Source: Trametes villosa
Lineage: Eukaryota; Basidiomycota; Agaricomycetes; Polyporales; Polyporaceae
DNA: 64,000 nt
Direction: 5' to 3'
Assembly: GCA_002964805.2 (NCBI GenBank)
Contig: PUDQ02000010.1
Span: forward strand, 1,922,001 to 1,986,000
The notes beneath the pieces were generated by a model. It had not been told where the DNA came from. It worked only from the letters and a program-made list of their open reading frames with translations, and did not search any database. Positions 18,946 to 29,415 of this stretch are shown one piece after another. A program made the translations under genes and the position numbers. Numbering within the stretch: position 1 is the stretch's first letter; each line of letters begins with the position of its first letter.

Positions 18946-21554
18946 TTATTGCTCAAACTCCTCTTCCCCGCCTTGCGCTTCGTATTCGTCGCCTGCCGCG
19001 GGCTCGTCCTGGTATTCGACGGTAGCCTCGGGCTCGTCTTTGTACTCGTACTCGGCCTCTTCGTCGTCTGCCGTCGCTTCTTGATACTGTAGAGACGTCA
19101 GCCACATGTCAACAATATGTACATTCGCGCAGCTTGCGCACCTGCTGATACTCGGCACTACGAGCAACCTACAGTCAGCCTCATCCTTCTTGCACCCGCG
19201 ATGAAAAAAACCACTCACATCAGATCATGCGTATTGCTCTCCGCCTCCGAAAACTCCATCGCGTCCATGCCCTCGCCCGTGTACCAGTGCAGGTACGCGC
19301 GGCGCTTGAACATCGCCGCGAACTGCGTGAGCGTGCGCGCGAAGAGCTCCTGCACCGCCGTCGAGTTCGCGAGGCACGTCGCGGACTGCGACTGCCCGAC
19401 GGGCGGGACCGAGCAGAGCGAGACGGAGACGTTGTCCGGGATCCACTCGACGAACTGGGACGCATTCTTGCGCTGGAGGTCGAAGACGGCCTGTTCGGCC
19501 GCCTGGGAGGCGACGTTCCCCCGGAAGATCGTTGCCGCGGTGAGGTAACGTCTGCAAGTGTCGTTAAGAACGTGCTAGGTGAGGAATCGCCGCGTATACT
19601 CACCCAAACCGAGGGTCGACGCCGACAAGCAAGTTCGCGCGTTCGAACAGGCTGTATATCCTCAATGAATTAGGGTGACCCAGCACGTTGAGATGTTATA
19701 CACTTACGCGCTCGTGAGGTCCTTCACATTCCAGCGGACATACGCCCTCGCCTTCGGGTCGAAGAAGGGGCCGTAGCTCGGCATTAGGAAGTGCAGCTAT
19801 ACCCCCTCGTTAACAATCGTAGCGGATGGACGAGAATGAATAGGGCGACGCACACGAGGGAAGGGAATGAGGTTCAGCGCCAGCTTCCGCAGGTCACCGT
19901 TCAGCTGTCCGGGGAAGCGCAGACTCGTGCTGACACCGCACATCACTTGTGCCACGACGTTGTTCAAGTCGTCGAACGAGGGATGCTTGACCTTCAGTGT
20001 TCGCTGCGAGATGTCGTACCTGTGGCGCTTATTAGCGAATGTAACAGAGATTGTCCAGTCAACCACTCACAGTGCTTCGTTGTCAATGCAGAGCGTCATA
20101 TCGCTGTTCTCAACCAGTTGGTGTATCGAAAGTAGCGCATTGTACGGCTCAACCACTGTCTCCGAGACCTACAATGTCACACATACGCATATAAGCACAC
20201 GCTTCAGCACCGCGTTCGGAGAGGAGAGGCATACCTTCGGCGAAGGCAGGATGGAATACGTTGTGATCATCCTATCGGGGTATTCCTGCAGATTCAAATC
20301 AGGGGGCAGGCAACGCGTAGAAGAGTGCACACAACTTCTCGGAACTTGGAGAGCAGGAGCGAGCCGAGGCCCGCGCCAGTGCCTCCACCTAGCGAATGCA
20401 GCACCTGGAAGCCTTGCAGCGCATCTGTCGCCTCAGTTTGTTTGCGAACGAGTTCCTGCACCAAAGGTATTAGCTACTGCGGATTGTATGGGGGTGCGAA
20501 GCGCCTACCAGGATGTTATCCATGAGCTCGGCACCTAGATGCGTGCATCCTTAGTTAATCCCGAGGAGATGACTTGGCATGCCCGATGTGACGTACCCTC
20601 GGTGTAGACTATACCGCGATCGTCATGAACAGATGAACCAAACACAGAGTCATGTACACTCACATCCTTTCGCCCAGTTGTTGCCGGCACCCGTATTCCC
20701 GGTCACGAAGGTATCGGGACGGAACAGGGTCCCCAGCGGACCCGAGCGGATCTACAGATGCGTCCTGACTCAGTATGCGTGGATACTCGCGACAAGCAAA
20801 CCCACTCACGCGATCGCATACACCTTCTTCCAAGTCGATCTGGACACTGCGCGGAACGTATTTGGCGGCTTGCCCTTGAGACTCGACTTCGGTGAAGTAC
20901 ACGCCAACCTAGACACAGTATCAGACTGTTAGCATTCTAGAAGCCCCAAGACAGTGCATATGGCCCGGATGTGACAGCACTCCTATTCCCATTCCTGCCC
21001 GCGTATTCGCAACTCTGCACGGAAACTTGGGCGATATTCACATGTACCGGACTGGTCAGGTTAAAGGGGCTGCCCCAACGCGTTCGATAGTGTTGATCCG
21101 TCACATTTGTGAAGTAAGTGCGGACACTGCGGGCAGGAGGATCTTATGGGGGGAGGGCGTGCATGTACCCGGGCTGCTACCGGAGTTGGGAGAAGTATGA
21201 GAGGAGTTATGCGTACCCGTGGAAGCTGGAGAGGATCGTTTCCCTGGTAATGCTGCACATCACGCCGGTTCGTGCGTCAGATTGCTTGAGATATATAGAC
21301 AACGCTCGGGTGCATACCCCATCGTCGTCCAATCCGTGCTCCGCAAGGAGCATTCTCCAGAACGACTCTCCGATTTGGTTGCCGGCCTGGCCGTCGCGTT
21401 CTCATAAGTACCCGGCCTCCGCAGCGAGCTCCATTGCGCATTACCTGGCCAGCCTACGCGTCACAAATAGATCAGGGCCGATTAGCTGGATGCATTACGG
21501 CGGTGGCGGCTCGCGAGGGATGCCTACCTGAACGTTGACGATCTCGCGCGGCAT
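18946..21554 (-). CDS. Divergent beta-tubulin paralogue, 17 exons
   Basis: Microtubule subunit. Exons on minus: 21554-21528, 21453-21445, 21386-21318, 21252-21217, 20908-20810, 20751-20664, 20608-20597, 20534-20509, 20455-20336, 20285-20235, 20168-20071, 20019-19854, 19796-19708, 19660-19604, 19551-19219, 19157-19142 and 19086-18946 (478 aa). The tubulin signature [52 protein letters not shown] and [10 protein letters not shown] mark it as beta, not alpha or gamma. It is clearly not the conventional copy. It starts MPREIV instead of MREI, has an extra segment at ESQGQA, a variant [17 protein letters not shown] loop and a long acidic tail of about 40 residues (ending GGEEEFEQ). Tyr172, Met203 and Leu205 occupy standard positions 167, 198 and 200. 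Intron 4 is 308 bp. Confidence 0.9.
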
Positions 21555-21847
21555 GTTCACGCGTTAACTGTTCAAAGCAGGAGGGTGTGCGGGTATACGG
21601 AAACTTCGCGTCAAGGTCTGGTAGAAGCAAGTTAAGCTCGAGGGGCTCGCGGACAAGGCGGGGGCAATATTTATTCGAGTTGATTTGTGTGAGTCGGATG
21701 ACGTCTGGGCACGCGCTCCCGACTCGGTACCAGGCGGGCGCTTCCGGGATCACTCAATTGCAACGGGATGTTTCGAGAGATAAGATAAGATCGACAGTCT
21801 ATCCGTCGAGCGCGGCGGGCAAGCAGACAACTTGAACCCGAACCGCG

Positions 21848-23953
21848 ATGTCCCCACTCCTCCTTGCGTTTCTGCTCGCTGTGGCGGTTGTCGCACAAGC
21901 CGCGCCTCTAACAGGCTATGCCAGCGCGTCCTTAGGCTCTGCGGCTTTTAGCCCCCTCGCCATCGCGCTGGGTATCTTGCCTCTCCCGCTACTCGCCGCC
22001 GCGAAGTACACCTATGTCCGCTTCCGCCGAGGACAGTCTATACACCTCCACCCTCACACCTCATGCACAGTTTCCGGCGTTACCCCAGCACCCCGCTCCT
22101 CTCTTCATGGCTCTGCATCTAGCCTGGAACGACGCTCGTCAAGTCTCTCTTTCATTATTACACCCTACCTCGTTGGCTTCCTAGGTTCTCCCCGATGGGA
22201 AACAACTATTCGATCTAGACTAGACAGAACTATCAGGCAAGAACGAATTGCGTCTATCAGATCATCTCGTCGCTCTTTGCTTTCCCCTCGTTCTCCCGCT
22301 CTCGGCGACTCTTCGAGGACTACTGCCAACACTAGCTCAGCTTACTACTCCTCGCTCTCCCACAAGTCTCGTTCTCGCTCCAAGTCTCAGTCTGTATCTT
22401 TCGGCGACACTTCTGGATCTGGTGATAGGAGCTATAGCCCCCGATTTACCTCACAGGCTTTCTCTGGGATTACAGACTGTTCTATCATACACCCGTCTTC
22501 TCCTGCCTGTCAGCACGACATCTTTCTTCCGGCTCCTCCCCCTGCCGCACACGTTGTACAGGCTTCTCTGAGAACCTCTATCCAAGGGCACTCTCCTACT
22601 CTGATGCAGATTATGGAACCTGTTATGGCGTCTTGGTACGACGATAGCAAGGGCGACTCTTCGCTCCCCTCCACCAGCCTATCTCGCAACCACTTCGAAT
22701 GGTCTGTCTCGTCGCCCTCACTACCCTTCCAGACACCGATGACATCTCCGCCAACACCAAGGATGCCTGGGGCTTTCTCTGCGTCTTCTATGCCCTTCTC
22801 TGTCCTCAGGAAGCAGCTTGGAATCTCCGCAACGTCTTCGGCCCTGTCTCTGAGCGCAACCTCTCCTACGACCCTATCTGTCGCTGTCTTCCACTCGCCG
22901 GCCGCTCCGAGCATCCCTGTTCCCCAGCCCATCTACAGCCCAAGCCTGCGGCCTGAGAGCTGCGCTGTCCTGCCCACAGACTGGTACATCGACCGAGACC
23001 GCCTTAGCGTCCCCGGACTCCTCCATAGCCCAACCCACCGGAGCCCCATCCCTGGTCGCTCCTCGGGCATATACGAAGTCCTCACCGGCCCCTCCCTCCG
23101 CCCGTCGACCTCTCCCAAGGTGTCGTTCTCGCCGGTCTTCACGCCCCCCGTCTCTCCGGTGATCTCTCAGGGCCCCGGCCCAGTTGTCCTGAAGTCCGCG
23201 CTCAAGAAGCGCCCTACCGCAACGAGCCCCGTGCTCCCCTCTTCCCTCCGGAACTCGGTCAGCTTCAGCCTGCTGAGCATCGACGCCTCCGGCTCGGACT
23301 CCCTGCTCGGCGCCTCCCCCGCCGCAACCACCGGGGGCAGCGGAAAGAATCCGAACAGGAAGAGCTGGGACCTCGCGGACCTGATGCACAACGGACAGCT
23401 CGACGTCGACGCGATCACGTGCGCGCTCGGCCTGGGTCTCGGGCTCGGCTCGCGCAGCAGCGTTGGCTCCGTTGGCTCCCTCCCCAGTGTCACGCTCACG
23501 TTCGCGCCGGACGCCAGCGCGGACGGGGAGGACGCGGAGTACGACGTAGACCAGTACGCGTCCGGCTGGGGCTCGCCGCCCCTCCCCCTGCCCTCCGCCT
23601 CCGCCTCCGACGGGACGCAGATGCGCTGGCACGTGCACGGCCTGCAGCTCTCCGCAATCCCGGAGGAGACGCGGAGCGAGGTGTGCTCCGTCGCGGGGAG
23701 CGTGCACGCCGCCGGTGCTGAGGACACGGACATGCGCGCGCTCGAGGAGGCGGAGGTGGAGGAGCTCGTGCAGGACAGCGGCGTGGTGTCGATGGACCTG
23801 GACAGCGAGCTCGTGGACGCGGTGGAGCGGAGTGCCGAGCTCGCGGCTGCGGCGGCGGGCAAGGGGATGCGGACGAGCGGTTTGTCGGTGCGCCCGGAGA
23901 GCTGGCGTGAGGGCGAGTCGGTGGTGACGTTGAGCGTTGGGATTGCCTGGTAG
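21848..23953 (+). CDS. Intronless low-complexity protein with N-terminal membrane anchor
   Basis: A single exon of 701 codons. The N-terminus (MSPLLLAFLLAVAVVAQAAP) is a signal peptide or anchor, and a second hydrophobic stretch follows (SPLAIALGILPLPLLAAA), then YVRFRRG. The rest is Ser/Pro-rich with many RS, SP and SSS motifs and is probably disordered. The last third is acidic with a short helical segment (EEAEVEELVQ). The tripartite pattern suggests two membrane spans and a long cytosolic tail. KVSF and SVSF sequences fit the loose RVxF phosphatase-1 docking pattern, but such short matches occur by chance. I do not recognise the family. Codon use is normal for the window. It diverges from beta-tubulin across 293 bp. 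Confidence 0.72.
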   Translation: MSPLLLAFLLAVAVVAQAAPLTGYASASLGSAAFSPLAIALGILPLPLLAAAKYTYVRFRRGQSIHLHPHTSCTVSGVTPAPRSSLHGSASSLERRSSSLSFIITPYLVGFLGSPRWETTIRSRLDRTIRQERIASIRSSRRSLLSPRSPALGDSSRTTANTSSAYYSSLSHKSRSRSKSQSVSFGDTSGSGDRSYSPRFTSQAFSGITDCSIIHPSSPACQHDIFLPAPPPAAHVVQASLRTSIQGHSPTLMQIMEPVMASWYDDSKGDSSLPSTSLSRNHFEWSVSSPSLPFQTPMTSPPTPRMPGAFSASSMPFSVLRKQLGISATSSALSLSATSPTTLSVAVFHSPAAPSIPVPQPIYSPSLRPESCAVLPTDWYIDRDRLSVPGLLHSPTHRSPIPGRSSGIYEVLTGPSLRPSTSPKVSFSPVFTPPVSPVISQGPGPVVLKSALKKRPTATSPVLPSSLRNSVSFSLLSIDASGSDSLLGASPAATTGGSGKNPNRKSWDLADLMHNGQLDVDAITCALGLGLGLGSRSSVGSVGSLPSVTLTFAPDASADGEDAEYDVDQYASGWGSPPLPLPSASASDGTQMRWHVHGLQLSAIPEETRSEVCSVAGSVHAAGAEDTDMRALEEAEVEELVQDSGVVSMDLDSELVDAVERSAELAAAAAGKGMRTSGLSVRPESWREGESVVTLSVGIAW

Positions 23954-24390
23954 GCGTGCGGTCCATGTTTTGCGATACCTCTCTGTTTGCGATACCCTCT
24001 TTAGCGATACCCCCGCATGTTTTATAGGGCGCGGCCATACGTCTTACACCCAGTACATTGAATAAACATCATACTAGCTTTCCTCGTGCGCGCATAAGCG
24101 CTGAAGCCATGAAAAAATGAGGCGCACCAATTGCGATTGTCCGTAAGTCTATCATGAGGTAAAGCCGAGGGAACTTGAGAACAACCCAAGAAGTGATAGG
24201 TCGTCGCATCGCCAAGTCTCCCCCCTTGCTTCCTCCCCGCAAGCCCATTATGTCAAGTCAAGAAATATATGGCTACATTAGCGTTATATCACTACCGATA
24301 CAGCACGGCCGTCAAGGCCCACACATCGCTCCACGTCGCACGAGCGATACAAGAAACCTATCTACACTCCCCGTGCACTCAGCTCGGGGA
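23954..24390. other. Intergenic between convergent genes
   Basis: A 437 bp region holding the 3' ends of the intronless gene (plus) and AA14 copy 2 (minus). Near 23973-24015 the 10-mer TTTGCGATAC or close variants occur three times (GCGATACCTC, GCGATACCCT, GCGATACCCC). Confidence 0.5.
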
Positions 24391-26489
24391 TTAGAACATC
24401 CGCCACAGCGAGCCCCGCTCCTGCAGCCGCCGGTGCCGCCTGAGCCCAGGGACGCTGATGCGCGACAAGATCGCCTCGCTTTCGCTCTCGCCCTGCAGTT
24501 GGGGGTGAGGCTGAGGGTCGGCGCGACGGCGGAATGCGACTTTCCGCTTGAACTGCCGCTTGCTGTAGAACATCTTGTCAGTAAGGAGATAGGGGCAATG
24601 GGAGTAGGGAAAGCGACTGACCAGACACCATTAGAGTTTGCGGCGAAGACTCCGGGGCGCACTGCGCCGCGCACGTTCGCTTGGGTGGAGGAGCCGTTCG
24701 GCCGGACGGCGAAGTTCAGGTCGATCGTCGTCGGCGCCGCTTTGCCTGCACTACCAGTTTGCGAGGCGGAGGGTGTGGCGGATGCGGAGGGGGCGTTCAG
24801 GAAGATGGTGCTCCGCGCAGGAGCGGCAGTCGAGGCGCCAGCTGCGGTTGCAGACGCAGCAACAGACGTCGCACTGGCTGACGAGAATGATGCGGAAGAG
24901 AAAGAGGAGGAAGAGGAGAGCGCCGCGGATGACGAGGCCTGTGCGGGCGTGCCGGTGGTGAGGGTGATCACAAGCGTGCTGACGACGGTCGAGGTGGTGA
25001 CCGAGACGGACTCAGAGACAGGTGCGGAGGTCTGAGTCGTAGCGGAGGACACGGCCGAGGAAGAGAGGGACGCGGAGTGAGTTGATAGAGGGAGCTCGGG
25101 CGACAGCGACGAAGAGGAAGCTGCAGATGAGGGGGTCGCGGTTTGTGATAGCGTCGACGCGGAGAAGGTCGCAGACAATGAGCCTGAGGATGAAGACGCG
25201 CTGCCCGTACTAGACGCCCCGCTCACGGAGCTCGATCCCGCCGGCGCCGTAGAAGCAACAGCACTCGAGGCAAACGAGGAATACCCGTACGACGACGCCA
25301 ACCCCGTCGGCGCGGGCACAGCCCCACTCCCCAAGAACGGCGTCGGCACGACCGTCGAGTTCGCACTGGGAACCGGGATGCCCTGCGGGTACGAGTCCGC
25401 GAAGATGTCGTCCTGCGCGCCGTCCCGGAAGTTATACAGGTCCGTGTAGAACGGCGGCGAGTACGTCCCCTCAAACATCTGCCCCGTCCATCCGTCAGCG
25501 TCCATCCTCACATTTCCACTGGCTAGTCGAGCAACGGAGGGGAGGGGAGGGAGGAGAGACTCACGTTGTTGCGCTCGGACTGGAACCAGTAGAAGGGCTG
25601 CTTCGCGCCGTACGTGCAGTTGCCAGGCGCGGGCGCATGCTTGCCGTTGTCCGGGTCCGCACCGCAGCGGCGCGGGACCTGCGGCTTGGCGAGCGCGACG
25701 TTGGAGGTCGAGCCGGTGATGTTGCACTTGAAGCCGTTCATGTAGTCTGTGGAGGATCGGGTTAGATGGTGCCGTACAGAAGGCTGCGACAGATACACGT
25801 ACTTTGCTCTCCACCGCTGTCTTGCTGTAAACGGGTCTCTGGTCAGACACATATACGGAAAATTGGAGAGAACCGCTTACTGAGTGAATCCAGAACCATG
25901 CACAGTGGCATCCACCAGGAGGACACGGCGGCATCCGCGCCGGAACCTGGAAGTCCGTGAAGCGCGTCCACACACACGTCTGGTTCACGCTAAACACCGT
26001 AAAGTCCTCCGGCTGGATCTTCGTCACGTCGGACTCGTACGCGATCGCGAGCGCACAGCCCTTGACGTCGTCGAGCCCGTTCGTGTGCCACGCCGAGGGC
26101 GGGCTGTTCGGGCACGGGCTGTTCCCCTGGCGGATGTCGCCGCCCTCGGAGGAGTTGAACCAGGTGGTCGCGCCCTTGTTGCACGCGAGCTCCGTCGTCG
26201 CGGGCCGGCCGGCGGGGAGCTCGAAGAAGTCGCCCGGGTTGGGCGGGTGGTCGAGGTGGTTGTGGAACCACCATTGGCTGAAGGGGTAGTTCGTGAGCGG
26301 CGTGACGGGCCGGTTGTCGTAGTTGTAGGTGTGGTCGGTTGCGTTGAAGCCGTACATGCTCGGATGCCAGATCGCTAGGACAATGGCGTCAGAATGCTGT
26401 ACACATGGCAGAAGAAGGGGGGACTCACAGATATGGCATGAGGCAAGGGGCAGCGCAGCTGCGATAGCGAGTAGTGCGGCGGCGAACAT
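24391..26489 (-). CDS. AA14 lytic polysaccharide monooxygenase, copy 2, long Ser/Thr-rich tail
   Basis: Secreted copper monooxygenase. Exons on minus: 26489-26429, 26374-25881, 25824-25803, 25746-25565, 25478-24622 and 24562-24391 (595 aa). Cleavage after LASC exposes His1 ([12 protein letters not shown]); the brace is completed by His99 (SAWHTNG) and Tyr176 (EQNYMNGF), exactly the numbering of the founding family member. Exon 3 is only 22 nt (QDSGGEQ). After the catalytic block ([16 protein letters not shown]) there is a roughly 245-residue Ser/Ala/Thr tail, then a basic last exon ([13 protein letters not shown] ... SLWRMF). The final intron uses GTCAGT/TACAG with a CTGAC branch site; it is less certain than the others but has the same phase 2 and position as in copies 1 and 3. 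Confidence 0.9.
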
Positions 26490-27707
26490 GGTGCGTCGTG
26501 AAAGGTCTATGGGGTATGTTATGTGCGAACTCTATGGGAGGGGCGGTCCAGCCAGAATTGCGTGCGAGACTACGAGTCTGTTGAGTACCAGAGAACCAGT
26601 CTCTGAAGCCGGGACCAAACCAAAAGAGGGGATGGGAGCACAGAGGATAATCGACAGCGAGTCGATGAGTATCCTTGCCCGCCGGGCGGGGAGGATGATA
26701 TACGGCCGTCGCTTACGGGGAGAATAAGGGAGCTAAAAACAGCGCTGCCATTGTTCTCGTAGTGCAGTTGTACACATACCATCTACGGACAATAATCCAC
26801 ATAATGCGCCGTCATGCCGCCCGCGCGGCCATCACGACGATATCACGCGTTGTCGGGCTACTATCGCCGCCGAGAGCGAGCTCGATGTCTCCGGCCTTAT
26901 CATCGTCGTCCAAGGTCAAAGTCGACGCGCTCAAGTACTCCAGCCGACCGTGAGAGGCGCGTCGCGCTGGGCGCTTATGGCACCCAAAGCGATACAGACA
27001 GACGCGGTCACGTGCGTATTTTGCCGCCAGCATGCGCGTCCCGTCGACGCGTCTGTCCGAGTCAACGACGAACCACTCCGAGGATTCCCACCCAAAGAAG
27101 TTACATCCGATGTACGTGCTCCTACGGAGCATGTCAAGCCGACGGAGGGGCTTCTAGTAGCTCCCTGAGGCCTGAGGATGGTCGAGGCCCTCATCGGATC
27201 TCGTGCCACGCCTGCAACCCCGTCGCTCTATACTCCAACCTCGTTCGGCTACCGTTTGACCAGTGCATAGGCTGGTAACGAATCGCGGCCTATAGCTAGA
27301 GGGCGGGCCGCAGGGGGGGCCACCAAAAGAGGAGCTGCATCTAGGCGTTGCAATCCCGCCTATGTCGGGTCGCCTTCCCCTGACCTCGTATCCGCGACGA
27401 ATGCGGTCCGGATTGAAACACTGCGCCTCATACCGAGGTTCCAGACCCACCGATGCTTCGGAATCACAGCGAGTACCGCACTCGAACATACTTCTGCGAA
27501 CATGTATTCGGCGGATGGGCTCCAGCATCATCGGCCTTCATGTTCTACCGTGCACCTCCACTGACCTCTTATCCGCACCTCACATCTATAAAAGATGCGC
27601 CCTTTCGTCCCTTCTCAGTACCTACTCATTCTCTCAGCTACACTTCATCCACACACACACCCTCGAGCCAGCTGCGCTAGCCCACCCACCCTCTACACAA
27701 CCACACC
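26490..27707. other. Intergenic, divergent promoter region
   Basis: A 1.2 kb stretch between AA14 copy 2 (minus) and the acidic protein gene (plus). No coding features are supported. It must contain both promoters; the plus-side TATA box is listed separately. Confidence 0.5.
27587..27593 (+). promoter_or_regulatory. TATA box of the acidic protein gene
   Basis: A perfect TATAAAA 115 bp upstream of the ATG at 27708. Confidence 0.6.
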
Positions 27708-29070
27708 ATGTCGTCCGCCACCAACACATCCCTTGCCGGCCTCGGCCTCTCCTTCGACGCGCTTCCCGTCGAATCCTCCTTCTCCTCCGGGGAGGAGTCC
27801 TTCGACTCGCTCTTCTCCGACGTCACCCTCGCCTCCTCCGGCACGGGCAGCTCGAGCCCGCCCAGCGACTGGCGCCTTGCGGCGTACTACGCCCAGTCCG
27901 ACTCGGACTGGGACGAGTCCGAGCCCGATGCGGGCTTCAACTACTTCGAGCCTTACCTCGGGTTTCCCGAGGTCGCGGACTTCATGCCGTGGCCTACTAG
28001 GTAAGCATCTAATTCTTCTTGAGACTCTTCATAGATGTTGACCGTGAGCGATTTGCAGCCCGGACGTGGCCACCCAAAACACCGAGGCGGTCCTTGAGCC
28101 GGAGACACCCGTCGTCCCGGCTACGCCCAACGACCATGGGTATGAGACCGACACAGAGGGCACTACGGGGCGCGCCCAACGTCGTCAACGTCGCCGGGAC
28201 GCACACAAGCTCCCTTGCAGGCAGCGCGCCCAGGCCCTCGCCGAGCACACCCAACCCATCGCTGAGGAGCAGCCTTCGCTCGAGGCCTTCCAGCAGCGCG
28301 CTGCCTCGCCCATCTTCGAGCTCGAGGAAGAGGACGTCGCCTCCCTCGTCATCATAACCACTACCACCACGACCATCACCGACGAACCCGCGTCCCTCGA
28401 GGCCGACGTCTCCGACTCCGAGGAGGCGTTCGTCGAGATCGAGCTCGAGCAGGACATCACCGACTGTTACCAGCCCTCGCACTCCGCCCCCGCCCCCTCC
28501 ACCTCCTACCAGTCTTCCTCCGACCCTGAGCTCGAGCTCGACACGGACGCGTACGACTCCGACGACTCCGACGTCGACCGCTACCTGTACGACTCGGACG
28601 GGAACGTCGACCTCGACGCGCTCGCCAACGGCGGCCTCGGGCCCGCCGACGGCGAGGTGCACTACACCGCGGAGCGCATCACGCCGATCATCGAGGACCT
28701 GCCCTCGCTCGACGAGCTCCGCGCGCGCACCAGCCCCTCGACCATCGCCACCCTCTCCGAGCGCGAGGCCGCCCTCCTCGCCGGGACCTCGCAGCCTGCG
28801 CACGTGGGGCTGGGGATCTCGCTTGGGCTCCTCCCCCTTCCTGCGCCGCTGAGCCACACGAGCTCGTCGCACTACGACGACGGGTTCGAGACGATCGACC
28901 TCGCGGACGACGCGCCCGCGCCGGCGAGCGTCCCCGCGGCGCCCGCGCTCCGCCCGTACCTTGCGGAGGGCTCGCCGTCGCCGATCGTGCTCGCGTCGCC
29001 CGCGGCCGCGTTCAGACGGTTCGACGACGTTGCGGAGCCGGTGTACGCCGTGCGCCAGTCGATCGTCTGA
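27708..29070 (+). CDS. Hypothetical acidic, Ser/Asp-rich protein
   Basis: Two exons, 27708-28000 and 28059-29070 (434 aa). No signal peptide or membrane span. The protein is strongly acidic with repeated Ser-Asp patterns (YDSDDSDVDRYLYDSDG), an internal basic patch (RAQRRQRRRDAHK) and a Thr run (TTTTTTIT). The composition suggests a disordered, possibly nuclear protein with the basic patch as a nuclear import signal (inference only). I do not recognise the family. It sits between AA14 copies 2 and 3, which are on the opposite strand, and has its own TATA box. Confidence 0.75.
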
Positions 29071-29415
29071 CGACGCACTTGTTGTGGTACCTAAAATATG
29101 GACGTTGTTTGAGCGGTTGCTTCGTGTATGCTATAGATGCGATCCCCATAGATGTTTCCTGAAATACCAAAAACTTGTCAACATATTGTGCGTGAGCGAC
29201 TGAGTAACGTACGGGTCTTCCGAACTCTACCGCCTGAGCATGATATCCCCTCATGTCGCTCGGAGGATAATTTGATACAAGGGCCTTGACATTCCGCCTG
29301 CACCTAAGGAAACCTTAAAGCTTGAAGAGCGGACAGCGGCCCGGAGAGCATGATGAAAGCTAACGATACATTAGGCAGCAATAAGGATACACTGCAGCCC
29401 CATCGTAGGGACGTA
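29071..29415. other. Intergenic between convergent genes
   Basis: A 345 bp AT-richer region holding the 3' ends of the acidic protein gene and AA14 copy 3. No other feature seen. Confidence 0.5.

Noticed and set aside
24312..24640. Unspliced C-terminus for AA14 copy 2
   Set aside because: Would replace the basic exon with a Cys/Gly-rich end unlike the other copies; a phase-2 intron with branch site gives the conserved type of tail.
24175..25035. 286-codon open frame on plus over the tail of AA14 copy 2
   Set aside because: Antisense of the Ser/Ala-rich linker; reads as Glu/Ala repeats without a domain.
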